From NCBI RefSeq assembly GCF_019551435.1, contig NZ_CP080544.1, forward strand, positions 1,302,001 through 1,366,000: DNA of 64,000 bases, in the 5' to 3' direction. Below are positions 33,016-43,470 of this stretch, piece by piece. Each line of letters begins with the position of its first letter. Position 1 is the first letter of the stretch. The stretch comes from Lysobacter soyae. GTDB lineage: Bacteria > Pseudomonadota > Gammaproteobacteria > Xanthomonadales > Xanthomonadaceae. The translations under genes and the position numbers were made by a program. The notes beneath the pieces were generated by a model. It made no database searches, had not been told where the DNA came from, and saw nothing but the letters and a program-made list of their open reading frames with translations.

Positions 33016-36000
33016 CTACATATTCCTCCGGTACTCCCCACCCACGTCATACAAGGCGTGGCTGATCTGGCCAAGACTGTGGGTCTTGACGGCTTCGATC
33101 AGCGCTTCGAAGACGTTTTGGCGTTGCCTTGCGGTTTGTTGGAGGTGGAGCAAAGGCGCCTCACCCGCCCCGTTCGGGGCACCCTCTCCAAGGTGTGGAG
33201 AGGGGAGACGCACGGCGTTTCGGGCGGCTTGGAAATTGGCGACGTTGGTGATTTGCTGACCTTTCTCTTCCGGTGTCGAACGGATCAATTCGATCTCGGT
33301 CGCGACATCGGAGTGACCGTCTTTGCCCAAGAAGGTGTTGACGCCCACCAAGGGCAAACTGCCATCGTGCTTCTTGTGCTCGTAGTACAGACTTTCTTCC
33401 TGGATCTTGCCGCGTTGGTACATGGTGTCCATTGCACCCAAGACGCCGCCGCGCTCGCTGATCGCTTCGAACTCCTTGTACACCGCCTCTTCGACCATGT
33501 CGGTCAAGTAATCGACCACGAAACTGCCCTGCCAAGGGTTTTCACAGAAATTGAGGCCGAGCTCTTTGTTGATGATCATTTGAATCGCCACTGCACGGCG
33601 CACGCTCTCTTCGGTCGGCGTGGTGATCGCTTCGTCGTAGGCATTGGTGTGCAAGCTGTTGCAGTTGTCGAACAGGGCGTACAGCGCTTGCAGCGTCGTA
33701 CGGATGTCGTTGAACTGGATTTCCTGCGCGTGCAAGGAACGGCCGCTGGTTTGGATGTGGTACTTCATCATCTGGCTGCGCGGCGATGCACCGTAGCGTT
33801 CACGCATCGCGCGCGCCCAAATGCGTCGTGCAACGCGGCCGATCACGGTGTATTCCGGATCCATGCCGTTGGAGAAGAAGAACGACAGGTTCGGTGCGAA
33901 GTCATCGATCTTCATTCCGCGTGCCAAGTAGTACTCGACGATGGTGAAACCGTTCGACAGGGTGAAGGCCAATTGCGAAATCGGATTCGCACCCGCTTCT
34001 GCGATGTGATAGCCCGAAATCGACACCGAATAGAAATTGCGCACGCCGTTGTCGACGAAGTACTGCTGGATGTCGCCCATCATGCGCAGCGCGAATTCCG
34101 TACTGAAAATACAGGTGTTCTGCGCCTGATCTTCCTTCAAGATATCGGCCTGCACGGTACCGCGCACGGTCTTCAGCGTCTCCGCCTTGATGCGCGCGTA
34201 GGTTTCCGCATCCACCACTTGGTCGCCGGTCACACCGAGCAAGCCAAGCCCCAAACCGTTATTGGTTTCAGGCAACTCGCCACTGTATTCGGGACGCTGA
34301 CGTCCGTCGAACAATGCGTCGATGGTCTTCTGTGCTTCAGCCCAACGTGCGCTGTCTTCCTTCAAATACTTTTCGACTTGTTGGTCGATGGCGGTATTCA
34401 TGAACATGGACAGGATGATCGGCGCCGGGCCGTTGATGGTCATTGAGACAGAGGTGGTCGGTGCACAGAGGTCGAAGCCGGAATACAGCTTCTTCATGTC
34501 GTCCAGCGTGGCGATGTTGACACCCGAATTGCCGATCTTGCCGTAGATGTCCGGACGCGGCGCCGGGTCTTCGCCATACAAGGTGACGCTGTCGAATGCG
34601 GTCGACAAACGCGCCGCCGGCTGCCCGACGCTCAGGTAATGGAAGCGACGGTTGGTGCGCTCCGGTGTGCCCTCGCCTGCGAACATGCGGATCGGGTCTT
34701 CGCCGGTGCGGCGATAGGGATAGACGCCCCCGGTATACGGATAGGCCCCGGGCAGATTTTCTTTTTGCAGGAAAGTCAGCAGCTCGCCCCAGCTCTTATA
34801 GGTGGGCGCAGCGATCTTCGGAACCTGTTGGTGCGACAACGATTCACGGTAGTTTTCCACGCGAATGGTTTTGTCGCGGACTTGGTATTCGTTGACTTCG
34901 TCGGTGATGGATTTGAGACGTTCGGGCCATTCGCGGAGGAGTTTGATGGCCTCGGAATCCAGGGATTGGACGGCGTCGTTGTAGCGTTGGCGTAGGGTTA
35001 GGAGGCTGCGGTCTAGGGGCGCCTCATCCGCCCGCGTTGCGGCCACCTTCTCCACGGAGTGGAGAAGGGAGTTTGTGCGGTAGAGGGTGAGTTGGGTGGG
35101 GAGATCGGGGTCGTCTAGTTCTTTTAGGGCTTGCCAGAGGCTTTGGGCGCGATCGGCGGTTTCTGCTTGCGTCTCGATGCGGCGGTTGATGGCGCGACCT
35201 TGCTCGGCGATTTCGGCGAGGTAACGGACGCGGGCACCGGGTATCAGGACCGTGGCGCGGGGTTCCTTCAATTCCGTGTTGATGTCCGGTGTCCATTGCG
35301 ACTCAGGCAAGGACAGCTTCTCGCGAAGCAAACGCGTCAAATTGGCAAACATCCACGACACGCCGGGATCATTGAACTGCGACGCAATCGTCGGATACAC
35401 CGGCACTTCTTCGTCTACCAGTTGGAATTGCACACGATTGCGCTTCCACTGCTTACGCACGTCACGCAGTGCGTCTTCCGCACCACGCTTGTCGAACTTG
35501 TTCAACACGATCAAATCGGCGAAATCGAGCATGTCGATTTTTTCCAGCTGCGATGCCGCGCCGTAGTCGCTGGTCATCACATACATAGAGAAATCGACGA
35601 GATCGACAATCTCGGAATCGCTCTGGCCGATGCCGGCCGTTTCCACGATCACCAGGTCGTAACCCAGCGACTTCAAGAACGAGATCGAGTCGTGAAGCAC
35701 CACGTTGGTGGCCGCGTGTTGGCGGCGCGTCGCCATCGAGCGCATGAACACGCGCTTTGAACGCAAAGAGTTCATGCGGATGCGGTCGCCCAACAACGCG
35801 CCCCCGGTGCGGCGACGGGTCGGATCGACAGAAATCACGGCGATGCGCATTTGCGGGAAGCTCGCCAGGAAGCGATTCAACAATTCGTCGGTGACCGAAG
35901 ATTTGCCGGCGCCGCCGGTACCGGTAATGCCGACGACGGGGGTCTTGCCGCCGGCCAATTGCCATTCCTTACGCAAACGGGTCAGGTCGCCTTCGCTCAC

Positions 36001-36540
36001 CAAGCCGTCTTCAATCGCCGAAAGCATCCGGCCGATTTCGATTTCATTGTCGAATTCGACTTGGTGCGGCATGTCGACGGGCAAGCGTCCGCTCTCGGCA
36101 CGCTTCACCACGTCTTCGATCATGGCGACGAGTCCCATGTGCATGCCATCGTTCGGGTGATAGATGCGCTCGACACCATAGACTTCGAGCTCGCGAATCT
36201 CTTCAGGCGTGATGGTGCCGCCACCGCCGCCGAACACGCGGATATGCGGTGCGCCGCGTTCGCGCAACATGTCGACCATGTATTTGAAGTATTCGACATG
36301 GCCGCCTTGATAGGACGACAAGGCGATGCCGTCGGCATCCTCCTGAAGGGCCGCGCGCACCACGTCTTCCACCGACCGGTTGTGGCCCAGATGCACCACT
36401 TCGGCGCCCTGCCCTTGAATCAGACGGCGCATGATGTTGATCGCCGCGTCGTGTCCGTCGAACAGGCTGGCGGCCGTCACAAAGCGAAGTGGCGACGATT
36501 CCGGATTGCCCGCGGAGAGCGTTTCGACCGATGCGTTCAT
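33016..36540 (-). CDS. icmF: Fused isobutyryl-CoA mutase IcmF
   Basis: This adenosylcobalamin enzyme of 1174 residues interconverts isobutyryl-CoA and n-butyryl-CoA, and in some species isovaleryl- and pivalyl-CoA. The start is the ATG at 36540, with AAGGGA seven bases upstream. Order: B12-binding domain with His30 in FDGHDAA; MeaB-like GTPase chaperone with Walker A GTGGAGKS (207-214), [14 protein letters not shown] and NKFD (348-351); linker; mutase barrel from about 590 ([36 protein letters not shown]). It is longer than most IcmF (about 1090) partly because two related hairpin repeats are read as protein at about 489-511 and 1111-1131. It is divergent from leucine dehydrogenase. Confidence 0.92.
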   Translation of the reverse strand: MNASVETLSAGNPESSPLRFVTAASLFDGHDAAINIMRRLIQGQGAEVVHLGHNRSVEDVVRAALQEDADGIALSSYQGGHVEYFKYMVDMLRERGAPHIRVFGGGGGTITPEEIRELEVYGVERIYHPNDGMHMGLVAMIEDVVKRAESGRLPVDMPHQVEFDNEIEIGRMLSAIEDGLVSEGDLTRLRKEWQLAGGKTPVVGITGTGGAGKSSVTDELLNRFLASFPQMRIAVISVDPTRRRTGGALLGDRIRMNSLRSKRVFMRSMATRRQHAATNVVLHDSISFLKSLGYDLVIVETAGIGQSDSEIVDLVDFSMYVMTSDYGAASQLEKIDMLDFADLIVLNKFDKRGAEDALRDVRKQWKRNRVQFQLVDEEVPVYPTIASQFNDPGVSWMFANLTRLLREKLSLPESQWTPDINTELKEPRATVLIPGARVRYLAEIAEQGRAINRRIETQAETADRAQSLWQALKELDDPDLPTQLTLYRTNSLLHSVEKVAATRADEAPLDRSLLTLRQRYNDAVQSLDSEAIKLLREWPERLKSITDEVNEYQVRDKTIRVENYRESLSHQQVPKIAAPTYKSWGELLTFLQKENLPGAYPYTGGVYPYRRTGEDPIRMFAGEGTPERTNRRFHYLSVGQPAARLSTAFDSVTLYGEDPAPRPDIYGKIGNSGVNIATLDDMKKLYSGFDLCAPTTSVSMTINGPAPIILSMFMNTAIDQQVEKYLKEDSARWAEAQKTIDALFDGRQRPEYSGELPETNNGLGLGLLGVTGDQVVDAETYARIKAETLKTVRGTVQADILKEDQAQNTCIFSTEFALRMMGDIQQYFVDNGVRNFYSVSISGYHIAEAGANPISQLAFTLSNGFTIVEYYLARGMKIDDFAPNLSFFFSNGMDPEYTVIGRVARRIWARAMRERYGASPRSQMMKYHIQTSGRSLHAQEIQFNDIRTTLQALYALFDNCNSLHTNAYDEAITTPTEESVRRAVAIQMIINKELGLNFCENPWQGSFVVDYLTDMVEEAVYKEFEAISERGGVLGAMDTMYQRGKIQEESLYYEHKKHDGSLPLVGVNTFLGKDGHSDVATEIELIRSTPEEKGQQITNVANFQAARNAVRLPSPHLGEGAPNGAGEAPLLHLQQTARQRQNVFEALIEAVKTHSLGQISHALYDVGGEYRRNM
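33155..33213. repeat. Double-hairpin repeat copy 1, inside icmF
   Basis: Contains GCCCC/GGGGC around GTTC and CCCTCTCCA/TGGAGAGGG around AGGTG. It begins with the shared block GGCGCCTCACCCGCCC. It lies in frame in the 3' part of icmF and is translated as [20 protein letters not shown], a segment unlike the rest of the enzyme. Confidence 0.7.
35018..35080. repeat. Double-hairpin repeat copy 2, inside icmF
   Basis: It is the same element as at 33155: GGCGCCTCATCCGCCC, then a CCGC/GCGG stem, then CCTTCTCCA/TGGAGAAGG around CGGAG. The stem differs from copy 1 by a paired change (C-G to T-A), so base pairing is kept. It is translated as [19 protein letters not shown] in the GTPase-mutase linker. 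One extra base in the middle means part of it is read in a different frame from copy 1. Confidence 0.7.
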
Positions 36541-36780
36541 CTCTAATCCCTTCAATTTCTCAACCTTCAATTGTAGCTCTGCCATCCCTGGCCACCGATG
36601 CGCCAGCGTATTCAGGTAGGCGGATTTCGAGAACTGGTTCCGGAAATGCCCCGATTTCCTATTTGGACTAAAATATCGCGGCTCGTTACCGGTCACTCAC
36701 CGGCCGGGCGCACCCCTTAATCACCTACGCAAAGCGCCATCGGGCGGACCATCCGTCGGACAACGCGCTGGAGCATCCAA

Positions 36781-37881
36781 ATGATTTTTGAAACCCTCGA
36801 TACCACGGGCCACGAACAGGTCGTTTTCTGCCATAACAAGGACGCGGGCTTGAAAGCCATCATCGCCGTCCACAGCACGGTGCTTGGCCCGGCGTTGGGC
36901 GGTACGCGCATGTGGCCCTACCGTAGCGAGGACGAAGCCTTGAATGACGTGCTGCGCTTGTCGCGCGGCATGACCTACAAGAATGCGGTCGCCGGCTTGA
37001 ACTTGGGTGGCGGCAAGGCTGTAATCATCGGCAACCCGGCCACTGACAAATCGGAAGCGCTGTTCCGCGCCTTCGGCCAGTGTGTCGAGTCGCTGGGCGG
37101 CCGTTACATCACCGCTGAAGACGTCGGCATCGACGTCAACGACATGGAATATGTCTATCGCGAAACCGAATACGTCACCGGCGTTCACCAAGTGCATGGC
37201 GGTTCGGGCGACCCCTCGCCGTTCACCGCCTACGGCGCGCTGCAAGGCCTGATGGCCACGCTGTCGAAGAAGTTCGGCGATGAAGAAGTCGGCAAGTACA
37301 CTTATGCCGTGCAAGGCCTCGGCCACGTCGGCATGGAATACGTGAAGTTGTTGAACGAACGCGGCGCGAAAGTGTTCGTCACCGACATCAACAAGGAATT
37401 GGTCGACAAAGCCGTGAGCGAGTACGGTGCGGAAGCCGTCGGCCTTGACGAAATCTATGACGTCCCGGCAGATGTGTATTCGCCGTGCGCTTTGGGTGGC
37501 ACCGTCAACGAAAACACCCTGCCGCGTTTGAAGGCCAAAGTGATTTGTGGCGCCGCCAACAACCAATTGGCCAACAACGCCATCGGTGACGAAGTGGCCA
37601 AGCGCGGCATCTTGTATGCGCCGGATTACGCGGTCAATGCCGGCGGCGTGATGAACGTCTCGCTGGAAATCGACGGTTACAACCGTGAGCGTGCGATGCG
37701 CATGATGCGCACCATCTATCACAACCTGTCGCGCATCTATGAAATCTCGGAACGCGACAACATCCCGACCTACCAAGCGGCCGACCGTTTGGCCGAAGAA
37801 CGCATCGCCGCCATGGGCAAGCTCAAGCTCCCGATGGGACGTGGCGCCGCCCGCTTCAAGGGCCGCATTCGCGGTCATTGA
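36781..37881 (+). CDS. Leucine (branched-chain amino acid) dehydrogenase
   Basis: The 366-residue NAD-dependent enzyme oxidatively deaminates leucine, valine and isoleucine to their 2-oxoacids. Family marks: GPALGGTRMWPY, MTYKNAVAGLNLGGGKAVI (Lys67 and catalytic Lys79), AEDVGIDVNDMEY, GGSGDPSPFTAYGALQG, the Rossmann motif VQGLGHVGMEYVKLL and NAGGVMNVSLEI. GGAG lies upstream of the ATG. It shares a divergent 240-base region with icmF, both serving branched-chain catabolism, and is followed by a strong terminator and then liuA. Confidence 0.93.
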   Translation: MIFETLDTTGHEQVVFCHNKDAGLKAIIAVHSTVLGPALGGTRMWPYRSEDEALNDVLRLSRGMTYKNAVAGLNLGGGKAVIIGNPATDKSEALFRAFGQCVESLGGRYITAEDVGIDVNDMEYVYRETEYVTGVHQVHGGSGDPSPFTAYGALQGLMATLSKKFGDEEVGKYTYAVQGLGHVGMEYVKLLNERGAKVFVTDINKELVDKAVSEYGAEAVGLDEIYDVPADVYSPCALGGTVNENTLPRLKAKVICGAANNQLANNAIGDEVAKRGILYAPDYAVNAGGVMNVSLEIDGYNRERAMRMMRTIYHNLSRIYEISERDNIPTYQAADRLAEERIAAMGKLKLPMGRGAARFKGRIRGH

Positions 37882-37901
37882 TCGGCACAGGCAGTAGAAC
37901 A

Positions 37902-37935
37902 GACAAACCCTCTGCAAAGAGGGTTTGTCGTTTTC
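37902..37935 (+). terminator. Intrinsic terminator after leucine dehydrogenase
   Basis: A perfect 12-bp stem (GACAAACCCTCT/AGAGGGTTTGTC) with a GCAA loop is followed by GTTTTC, twenty bases after the stop codon. It should separate the leucine dehydrogenase transcript from liuA. Confidence 0.85.
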
Positions 37936-37978
37936 AAAGACAGTTTTGAACAAACAGCATTGTTTCAAGGAGTGAGTG

Positions 37979-39136
37979 ATGCGAATTCCAAGTCTGGGTG
38001 AAGAGCTCGACGCGTTGCGCGACGCGGTCCGCCGCTTCGCCGAAAATGAAATTGCCCCGCGCGCCGCGGCCATTGACGAGGAAAATCTCTTTCCGCAAGA
38101 CCTTTGGCCGAAGCTCGGCGAGATGGGCTTGCTGGGCATCACCATTCCGGCGGAATTCGGCGGAAGCGAAATGGGTTACCTCGCACACATGGTGGCGATG
38201 GAAGAGATCTCGCGTGCCTCTGGCTCGGTCGGCCTGTCTTACGGCGCCCACTCGAATCTGTGCGTCAACAATCTGTATGCGAACGGCAACCAAGCCCAAC
38301 GCGAAAAGTATTTGCCGAAGTTGTGCAGCGGCGAATGGAAAGGCGCGTTGGCCATGAGTGAGCCGGGCGCAGGTTCCGACGTTGTCGGCTCTATGAGCTG
38401 TCGCGCCGAGTTGAAGGATGGCGTCTGGGTCGCGAACGGCAACAAGATGTGGATCACCAACGGCCCGGAAGCGGACGCGCTCGTGGTTTACATGCGCACG
38501 GCCGGCAAAGAAGCCGGCAGCCGCGGCATGACGGCATTCATTGTCGAGCGCGGCATGAAAGGTTTCAGCACGGCGCAGAAGCTCGACAAGTTCGGGATGC
38601 GCGGCTCCAACACCTGCGAACTGGTGTTTGAGAACTGCGAAATTCCGCAGGAAAACGTGCTCGGCGAGGTCAACCAAGGCGTCAAAGTCTTGATGAGCGG
38701 CTTGAACACCGAGCGCTTGGTGTTGACCGGGGGTCCGCTGGGTCTGATGCAAGCGGCGCTGGACATCACCCTGCCCTACGTTCGTGAGCGCAAGCAATTT
38801 GACCAAGCCATCGGCACGTTCCAGTTGATGCAAGGCAAAGTGGCCGACATGTACACCAAATTGCAGTCGAGCCGCGCATTCGCGTATCAAACCGCGCGTG
38901 ACTACGACGCGGGCTTCAAGAGCCGCGTGGATGCCGCCGCGTGTTTGATGCACGCCTCCGAGGCGTCTGTCGAAGTGACCCTGGAAGCGATTCAAGCTTT
39001 GGGTGGCAACGGCTATATCAACGAATTCCCGACCGGACGATTCTTGCGTGACGCCAAGTTGTACGCCATCGGCGCGGGTACCAACGAGATTCGCCGGATG
39101 CTGATCGGTCGCGAATTGTTCGCAGGTAACAGCTGA
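37979..39136 (+). CDS. liuA: Isovaleryl-CoA dehydrogenase
   Basis: This FAD acyl-CoA dehydrogenase has 385 residues and oxidises isovaleryl-CoA to 3-methylcrotonyl-CoA in leucine breakdown. The start is the ATG at 37979, with AGGAG seven bases upstream. Glu245 in [15 protein letters not shown] is the catalytic base position specific to isovaleryl-CoA dehydrogenases; most acyl-CoA dehydrogenases have it near the C-terminus instead. [46 protein letters not shown] and [20 protein letters not shown] are also present. It appears monocistronic, ending at a long palindrome shared with the convergent autotransporter gene. Confidence 0.94.
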   Translation: MRIPSLGEELDALRDAVRRFAENEIAPRAAAIDEENLFPQDLWPKLGEMGLLGITIPAEFGGSEMGYLAHMVAMEEISRASGSVGLSYGAHSNLCVNNLYANGNQAQREKYLPKLCSGEWKGALAMSEPGAGSDVVGSMSCRAELKDGVWVANGNKMWITNGPEADALVVYMRTAGKEAGSRGMTAFIVERGMKGFSTAQKLDKFGMRGSNTCELVFENCEIPQENVLGEVNQGVKVLMSGLNTERLVLTGGPLGLMQAALDITLPYVRERKQFDQAIGTFQLMQGKVADMYTKLQSSRAFAYQTARDYDAGFKSRVDAAACLMHASEASVEVTLEAIQALGGNGYINEFPTGRFLRDAKLYAIGAGTNEIRRMLIGRELFAGNS

Positions 39137-39141
39137 ACATC

Positions 39142-39171
39142 CACCTCACCCGCGCTCGCGCGGGTGAGGTG
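39142..39171. terminator. 14-bp palindrome between convergent genes
   Basis: CACCTCACCCGCGC and GCGCGGGTGAGGTG form a perfect 14-bp inverted repeat with a two-base centre, 6 bases after liuA and 15 bases after the convergent autotransporter gene. There is no T run, so it may act as a bidirectional Rho-assisted terminator or an mRNA end stabiliser. The CCTCACCCGC arm resembles the start of the icmF repeats. Confidence 0.55.
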
Positions 39172-39185
39172 TCGCACGTCCAAAA

Positions 39186-42065
39186 TCAGTACTGGTACTG
39201 ATACTGCAGCATTGCTGTCTTGAATCTGCCCAAGCTGGTGTTGCGTTGACCGAGATCCAGTCGTAGCAGACTGTTATTTCCGAAACGCGTATTGAATCCC
39301 AAGCTGTAAAGCGCACCCTGCTTGGCAAATCCCAGGCCTTGCACCGGCATCCACGTGTTCAACGCAGTGAAACTGGCGTTCAAGTCATTGCGCGCCGACA
39401 ACAGTCGTTGCCATTCGGCTTGCAAGGTCATGCCCATGGTCCAACCGTTGTCGAGCGTCCAATCACGCGCGGCGCGCAGCCCGGCGTAAGCCTGCCATCG
39501 GTCGGCATGCCAAGCCTGTCCACGCAGTGCGAATCCGGTCAAACCGCCCTCGTCGAAACCGCGGTTGTAGGCGCTGGCGTATTGCGTGCCGACATACGGC
39601 GTAAACGCCGTTCCCGCGAACCGGTACGTGTATCCGCCCTCCAAGCCGGCGAACGCATAGTCACCGCGTACGTTGCTCATGACCGATTCGCCCAAGCCGC
39701 CGAGTTGCAAATTCCGTTCGATTTGTCGATCGAAACGCCCGAGGCCTGCGCTGGCTTGCAGATAGGCATTGCGATCGAACCACGCCGCATAAATCTGCGC
39801 CTCGCCTTGACGACCCCGGCTGCGATCGCCGAGATCTGACAACCAACCTGAGGTTTCGGTGTTGCTATACGCCATGCCCACGACGGCGTTGCGACCCCAT
39901 TTCATATCGAAGCCCGCCATTTGGCCGCCGACATTGAAACCCATGCCGCTGAATCCGGCGGTAACCAGACTGCCGTTACTTTGCAGGTCCTGTTGCCAGG
40001 CGTTGCCGCCACCTTTGCCTTGCATCACGTCGTCCAGCCGCGCAGACAAGGTACGGCGGCCGGCATCCAAAGATTCGAAGGTCATCGCGGCAGAGGCCGC
40101 ATGGATTTCGCCCCCCAAACTTTGCAAGCTCCGTTCCGCTACGCCCATATCGCGTGAATTCTGCAATGCTGCGGCGCTGAGGACGAAATTGGTATTGCTC
40201 ACGCCGCCCGAATCAATCGCGGACATCGCCGTTTCGACACGATCGGCGCTGTTCACTGCCGACGTCGTCATTTGATTGTTGACCGCCAACGACGTCACTT
40301 GCAGACGGGTGACATTCAAATACGCGTTGTTGGCGTCGTAGCTCATGGTCGCGTCGAGAAAAACGTTTGAAGACGTTTTCACCGAAGCGAAGGTCCCGCT
40401 CAATCCGCCCAGCGCATTGATCACGACCTCACGGCTCTTGGAGGTATAGCCCGACTTTTGACCGAGAATGCTGAGCTGCCCCGCAATGGCGGCGGAACCG
40501 GTCACGCTCAGGTTGTTGCCCACCCAGTAACCGAGATTGCCATTGGCGGTTTGCGTGTAATTGCCGGCAATGGTGACCACGTTGTTTTGATCGGCAAAAA
40601 ACTTGCCTGCGTTGTCCACACCGCCATTGAAACGTCCGCTGGCGAATACTTGGCCGCCCGAAGCCACGGTCAATTTCGACGCGAGGCCGTTGCGCACGTC
40701 CAAGGCGCCTGCATTGACCGTGGTGCCACCGGTATAGGATTGCGCCTCCGTCAACGTCAGGGTGCCGGTGCCGTTCTTGATGAGACCGCCCGCGCCGCTG
40801 ATGTTATTGCGCCAAACAGAATTGCTGCTGGGCGCCACCGTGACATTGCCCCAATTGAACTGTCCCGGACCTTTGATCGCCTTGCCGACGTCCAGCAAGC
40901 CATAACCGAATACCGGATCCACGCCGGGCGCGCCCAAGTCTTTCGCGGTGCCCAGCACCGTTTGACGGACGAGATCATTGTTGAAATACGGGAATGCCGA
41001 CCACACCACCGCCAAGGCACCGGACACCAGCGGCGCGGCGTAGGACGTGCCACCTCCCCGTTCGTAATACTGTGCGGCGGCATCGATATAGGTGACCACG
41101 CCGGGTGCGGCCAAACAATAATTCATTGCGCGACCGCATTGCTGCGACCAAGAGGTCAGCGTGGTAGGCGCGGCCGGATCCAAGGCGGCGACGGTCAACC
41201 AACCTTTTTCGAGTTTTGCGGCATCTGCCGACATGCTCGGCAAAGAAGCCATATCCGACGGATTCGGTTTGACCGCCGGGAAGTCGCCGGAGTTGCCATT
41301 CGCGAACACCACGATGCCGCCGCGGTTTTGAATGAAATCGGCGAATCCGTTGACGATGCCTGGCGTGACATCCGGATTGGTCCAATACAAACCGCCCCAG
41401 GAGTTGTTGGAAATCTTCGCGCCTTGATCGGCAATCATCGTGTGAACTTCCTTGAGGAAGTTCCCCATCCCGACGCCGTCAGCGACCGTGATCTCGTTAC
41501 CCTGCCCGGTGCCATCGTCGACCGGATCGGCGTCTTGAATCATCCGCACCGCCGCGATATTGGCCATGGGCGCGACGCCACCGCCGTAATTGCCGACTGT
41601 CGTACCCGCTGCGAGTTCCGCAACGATGGTGCCATGCGGTTTGACGTAATCGACATTGGCATTGTTGGTCGCAGGATCCAACGCAAACAGCGAATAGGTG
41701 ACGCGTCCTTTCAAGGTCGGATGATTGCTGTTCACACCGGAATCGAGAATGCCGATGGTGACACCGGAACCTTTTAGTTCATTGGCGTAGCTTTGATCGG
41801 CATTGATGAGCTTCAGATGTTCGCTGTATGTCGGCAGCGTTGCGCTCGACGTCGTCAGTGCCACAACGGTCGGCGGCGTTGCGAGGGTTTTCAAACTCAG
41901 GTCTTGTTGCACGGTGCCGGCGGCCGGTGTTGTGCTGCCACCCCCGACCGGCGTCCCGCTTCCCCCACTCGACTTGGTACCGCCGCCCCCACCGCAAGCC
42001 GTCATGCCGAGGGCCAAAGATGACGCAACCGCTACTGCCAACACATTTCTAGAAAATCTAATCAC
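39186..42065 (-). CDS. Subtilisin-like (S8) autotransporter protease
   Basis: The 959-residue surface or secreted protease starts with a signal peptide ending ALGMTAC (Cys24, possible lipobox), then a Gly/Ser/Thr/Pro-rich spacer. The S8 domain (about 95-385) has Asp108 in GILDSGVNSNHP, His144 in KPHGTIVAEL and Ser341 in GGGTSYAAPLVSGAL, with oxyanion Asn in FANGNSG. A passenger stem with an autotransporter-associated repeat (GTGTLTLTEAQSYTGGTTVN) follows. The C-terminal 280 residues form a type V beta-barrel, with alternating aromatic strands ending LQYQYQY. It is typical of Xanthomonadaceae extracellular proteases. A lipid anchor together with an autotransporter barrel is unusual. Confidence 0.93.
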   Translation of the reverse strand: MIRFSRNVLAVAVASSLALGMTACGGGGGTKSSGGSGTPVGGGSTTPAAGTVQQDLSLKTLATPPTVVALTTSSATLPTYSEHLKLINADQSYANELKGSGVTIGILDSGVNSNHPTLKGRVTYSLFALDPATNNANVDYVKPHGTIVAELAAGTTVGNYGGGVAPMANIAAVRMIQDADPVDDGTGQGNEITVADGVGMGNFLKEVHTMIADQGAKISNNSWGGLYWTNPDVTPGIVNGFADFIQNRGGIVVFANGNSGDFPAVKPNPSDMASLPSMSADAAKLEKGWLTVAALDPAAPTTLTSWSQQCGRAMNYCLAAPGVVTYIDAAAQYYERGGGTSYAAPLVSGALAVVWSAFPYFNNDLVRQTVLGTAKDLGAPGVDPVFGYGLLDVGKAIKGPGQFNWGNVTVAPSSNSVWRNNISGAGGLIKNGTGTLTLTEAQSYTGGTTVNAGALDVRNGLASKLTVASGGQVFASGRFNGGVDNAGKFFADQNNVVTIAGNYTQTANGNLGYWVGNNLSVTGSAAIAGQLSILGQKSGYTSKSREVVINALGGLSGTFASVKTSSNVFLDATMSYDANNAYLNVTRLQVTSLAVNNQMTTSAVNSADRVETAMSAIDSGGVSNTNFVLSAAALQNSRDMGVAERSLQSLGGEIHAASAAMTFESLDAGRRTLSARLDDVMQGKGGGNAWQQDLQSNGSLVTAGFSGMGFNVGGQMAGFDMKWGRNAVVGMAYSNTETSGWLSDLGDRSRGRQGEAQIYAAWFDRNAYLQASAGLGRFDRQIERNLQLGGLGESVMSNVRGDYAFAGLEGGYTYRFAGTAFTPYVGTQYASAYNRGFDEGGLTGFALRGQAWHADRWQAYAGLRAARDWTLDNGWTMGMTLQAEWQRLLSARNDLNASFTALNTWMPVQGLGFAKQGALYSLGFNTRFGNNSLLRLDLGQRNTSLGRFKTAMLQYQYQY

Positions 42066-42230
42066 CGCTCTCCCCGATAGATGAACTCAACCCAAAGTTG
42101 ATCGTCTGCGAATTTTTCCGAAACTGCAACCGGATTCCCCTATTCAGCCCGGTGTGGTTGTCAAGGCATCGCATTGCAACATTCAAAGCTTCATAATCGG
42201 GGATTCCCTGTTTTTGGAAGTCCTTTAGTT

Positions 42231-43406
42231 ATGGGTGATGTCGTCATTGTCGGTGCCAAGCGCACAGCCATCGGTTCAATGCTTGGTCAATTCACGGGGG
42301 TTCCGACGCCCCACCTCGGCGCAACCGCGATCACCGCGGCACTGGCGCACGCAGGCGTCCCGACGGATGCGGTTGACGAAGTCATCATGGGTTGCGTGTT
42401 GCCGGCCGGCCTCGGCCAAGCACCCGCCCGGCAGGCATCTCTCGGCGCCGGCATCCCGAACAAAGCCGGTTGCACCACGATCAATAAAGTGTGCGGTTCG
42501 GGCATGAAAGCCGTGATGTTTGCGCATGACCTGATCAAGGCCGGCAGCGCGAACATGGTGGTTGCGGGCGGCATGGAATCGATGACCAACGCACCGCATC
42601 TCTTGAACGGCTCGCGCACCGGCATTCGCTATGGCAGCGCTGAGTTCCTCGACCACATGGCCTGGGACGGTCTCACCAACCCGTATGACGGCAAGGCGAT
42701 GGGCGTGTTCGGTGACGCCACCTGCCTCAAATACAACGTAGATCGCGAAGCCTTGGATGTTTTTTCCACCGAGAGCGTGAAGCGTGCGCAAGAAGCCATT
42801 GCGTCCGGTGCCTTCAAGGCGGAAATCGCCCCGGTCACCGTCACCACGCGCAAAGGCGAAGTGATTGTCGACACCGATGAAGAGCCGGGCAAGATCGACG
42901 TCAGCAAGATCCCGGGCCTGCGTGCCGCCTTCGGCAAGGACGGCATCCTGACCGCCGCCGCTTCGTCGAAAATCTCTGACGGTGCCGCTGCCTTGGTCGT
43001 CGCCTCGCGCGAAGCCGCTGAAAAAGTCGGTGCCCAGGTGCTGGCCACCGTGGTCGCGCATGCCACGAACTCGCTGGCACCCGACCAATTCACCGTCGCA
43101 CCGGTTGGCGCGATTCAGCAGGTCTTGGAAAAGGCCGGCTGGAAGGCGGAAGACGTCGATTTGTTCGAAATCAACGAAGCCTTCTCGGTAGTGGCGATGC
43201 TTCCCATGCAGGAAATGAACATTCCGCGTGAGAAGATCAATGTGAACGGTGGCGCCGTCGCCTTGGGCCACCCGATCGGCTGCAGTGGTGCACGTCTTTT
43301 GGTGACCCTGATCCACGCCCTGCAGGCGCGCGGTTTGAAGCGTGGGGTCGCTTCGCTCTGTATCGGCGGGGGTGAAGCCACGGCCGTCGCCATTCAGATG
43401 GCGTGA
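42231..43406 (+). CDS. Acetyl-CoA C-acetyltransferase (thiolase)
   Basis: The 391-residue thiolase has catalytic Cys88 in NKVCGSGMKAVMFA, His in NGGAVALGHPIGCSGARLL and Cys377 in SLCIGGGEATAV. It begins MGDVVIVGAKRTAIGSMLG at the ATG at 42231; the frame is open to 42174 but without a site. It cleaves acetoacetyl-CoA to two acetyl-CoA, or makes it for storage polymers. Among liu genes it most likely finishes leucine breakdown after HMG-CoA lyase. No partner gene is adjacent. Confidence 0.92.
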   Translation: MGDVVIVGAKRTAIGSMLGQFTGVPTPHLGATAITAALAHAGVPTDAVDEVIMGCVLPAGLGQAPARQASLGAGIPNKAGCTTINKVCGSGMKAVMFAHDLIKAGSANMVVAGGMESMTNAPHLLNGSRTGIRYGSAEFLDHMAWDGLTNPYDGKAMGVFGDATCLKYNVDREALDVFSTESVKRAQEAIASGAFKAEIAPVTVTTRKGEVIVDTDEEPGKIDVSKIPGLRAAFGKDGILTAAASSKISDGAAALVVASREAAEKVGAQVLATVVAHATNSLAPDQFTVAPVGAIQQVLEKAGWKAEDVDLFEINEAFSVVAMLPMQEMNIPREKINVNGGAVALGHPIGCSGARLLVTLIHALQARGLKRGVASLCIGGGEATAVAIQMA

Positions 43407-43470
43407 AGACGGGGCTGAAGAGCGAATAACTCCGGACCAACGTAGTTTGCAAAAAATCCGGACAAGTCTA

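Noticed and set aside
32893-34446. 517-codon open frame on the plus strand
   Set aside because: It is antisense to icmF, has no family signal, and is explained by the codon bias of the real gene on the other strand.
33155-35080. Insertion sequence or transposon inside icmF
   Set aside because: The two segments are only about 60 bases, have no transposase or flanking target duplication that I can see, and keep the frame open; they fit small hairpin repeats.
36721-38145. 474-codon minus-strand frame
   Set aside because: Antisense to leucine dehydrogenase and liuA, with no ribosome-binding site or recognisable domain.
40458-41777. 439-codon plus-strand frame
   Set aside because: Complement of the autotransporter passenger domain; no domain content.
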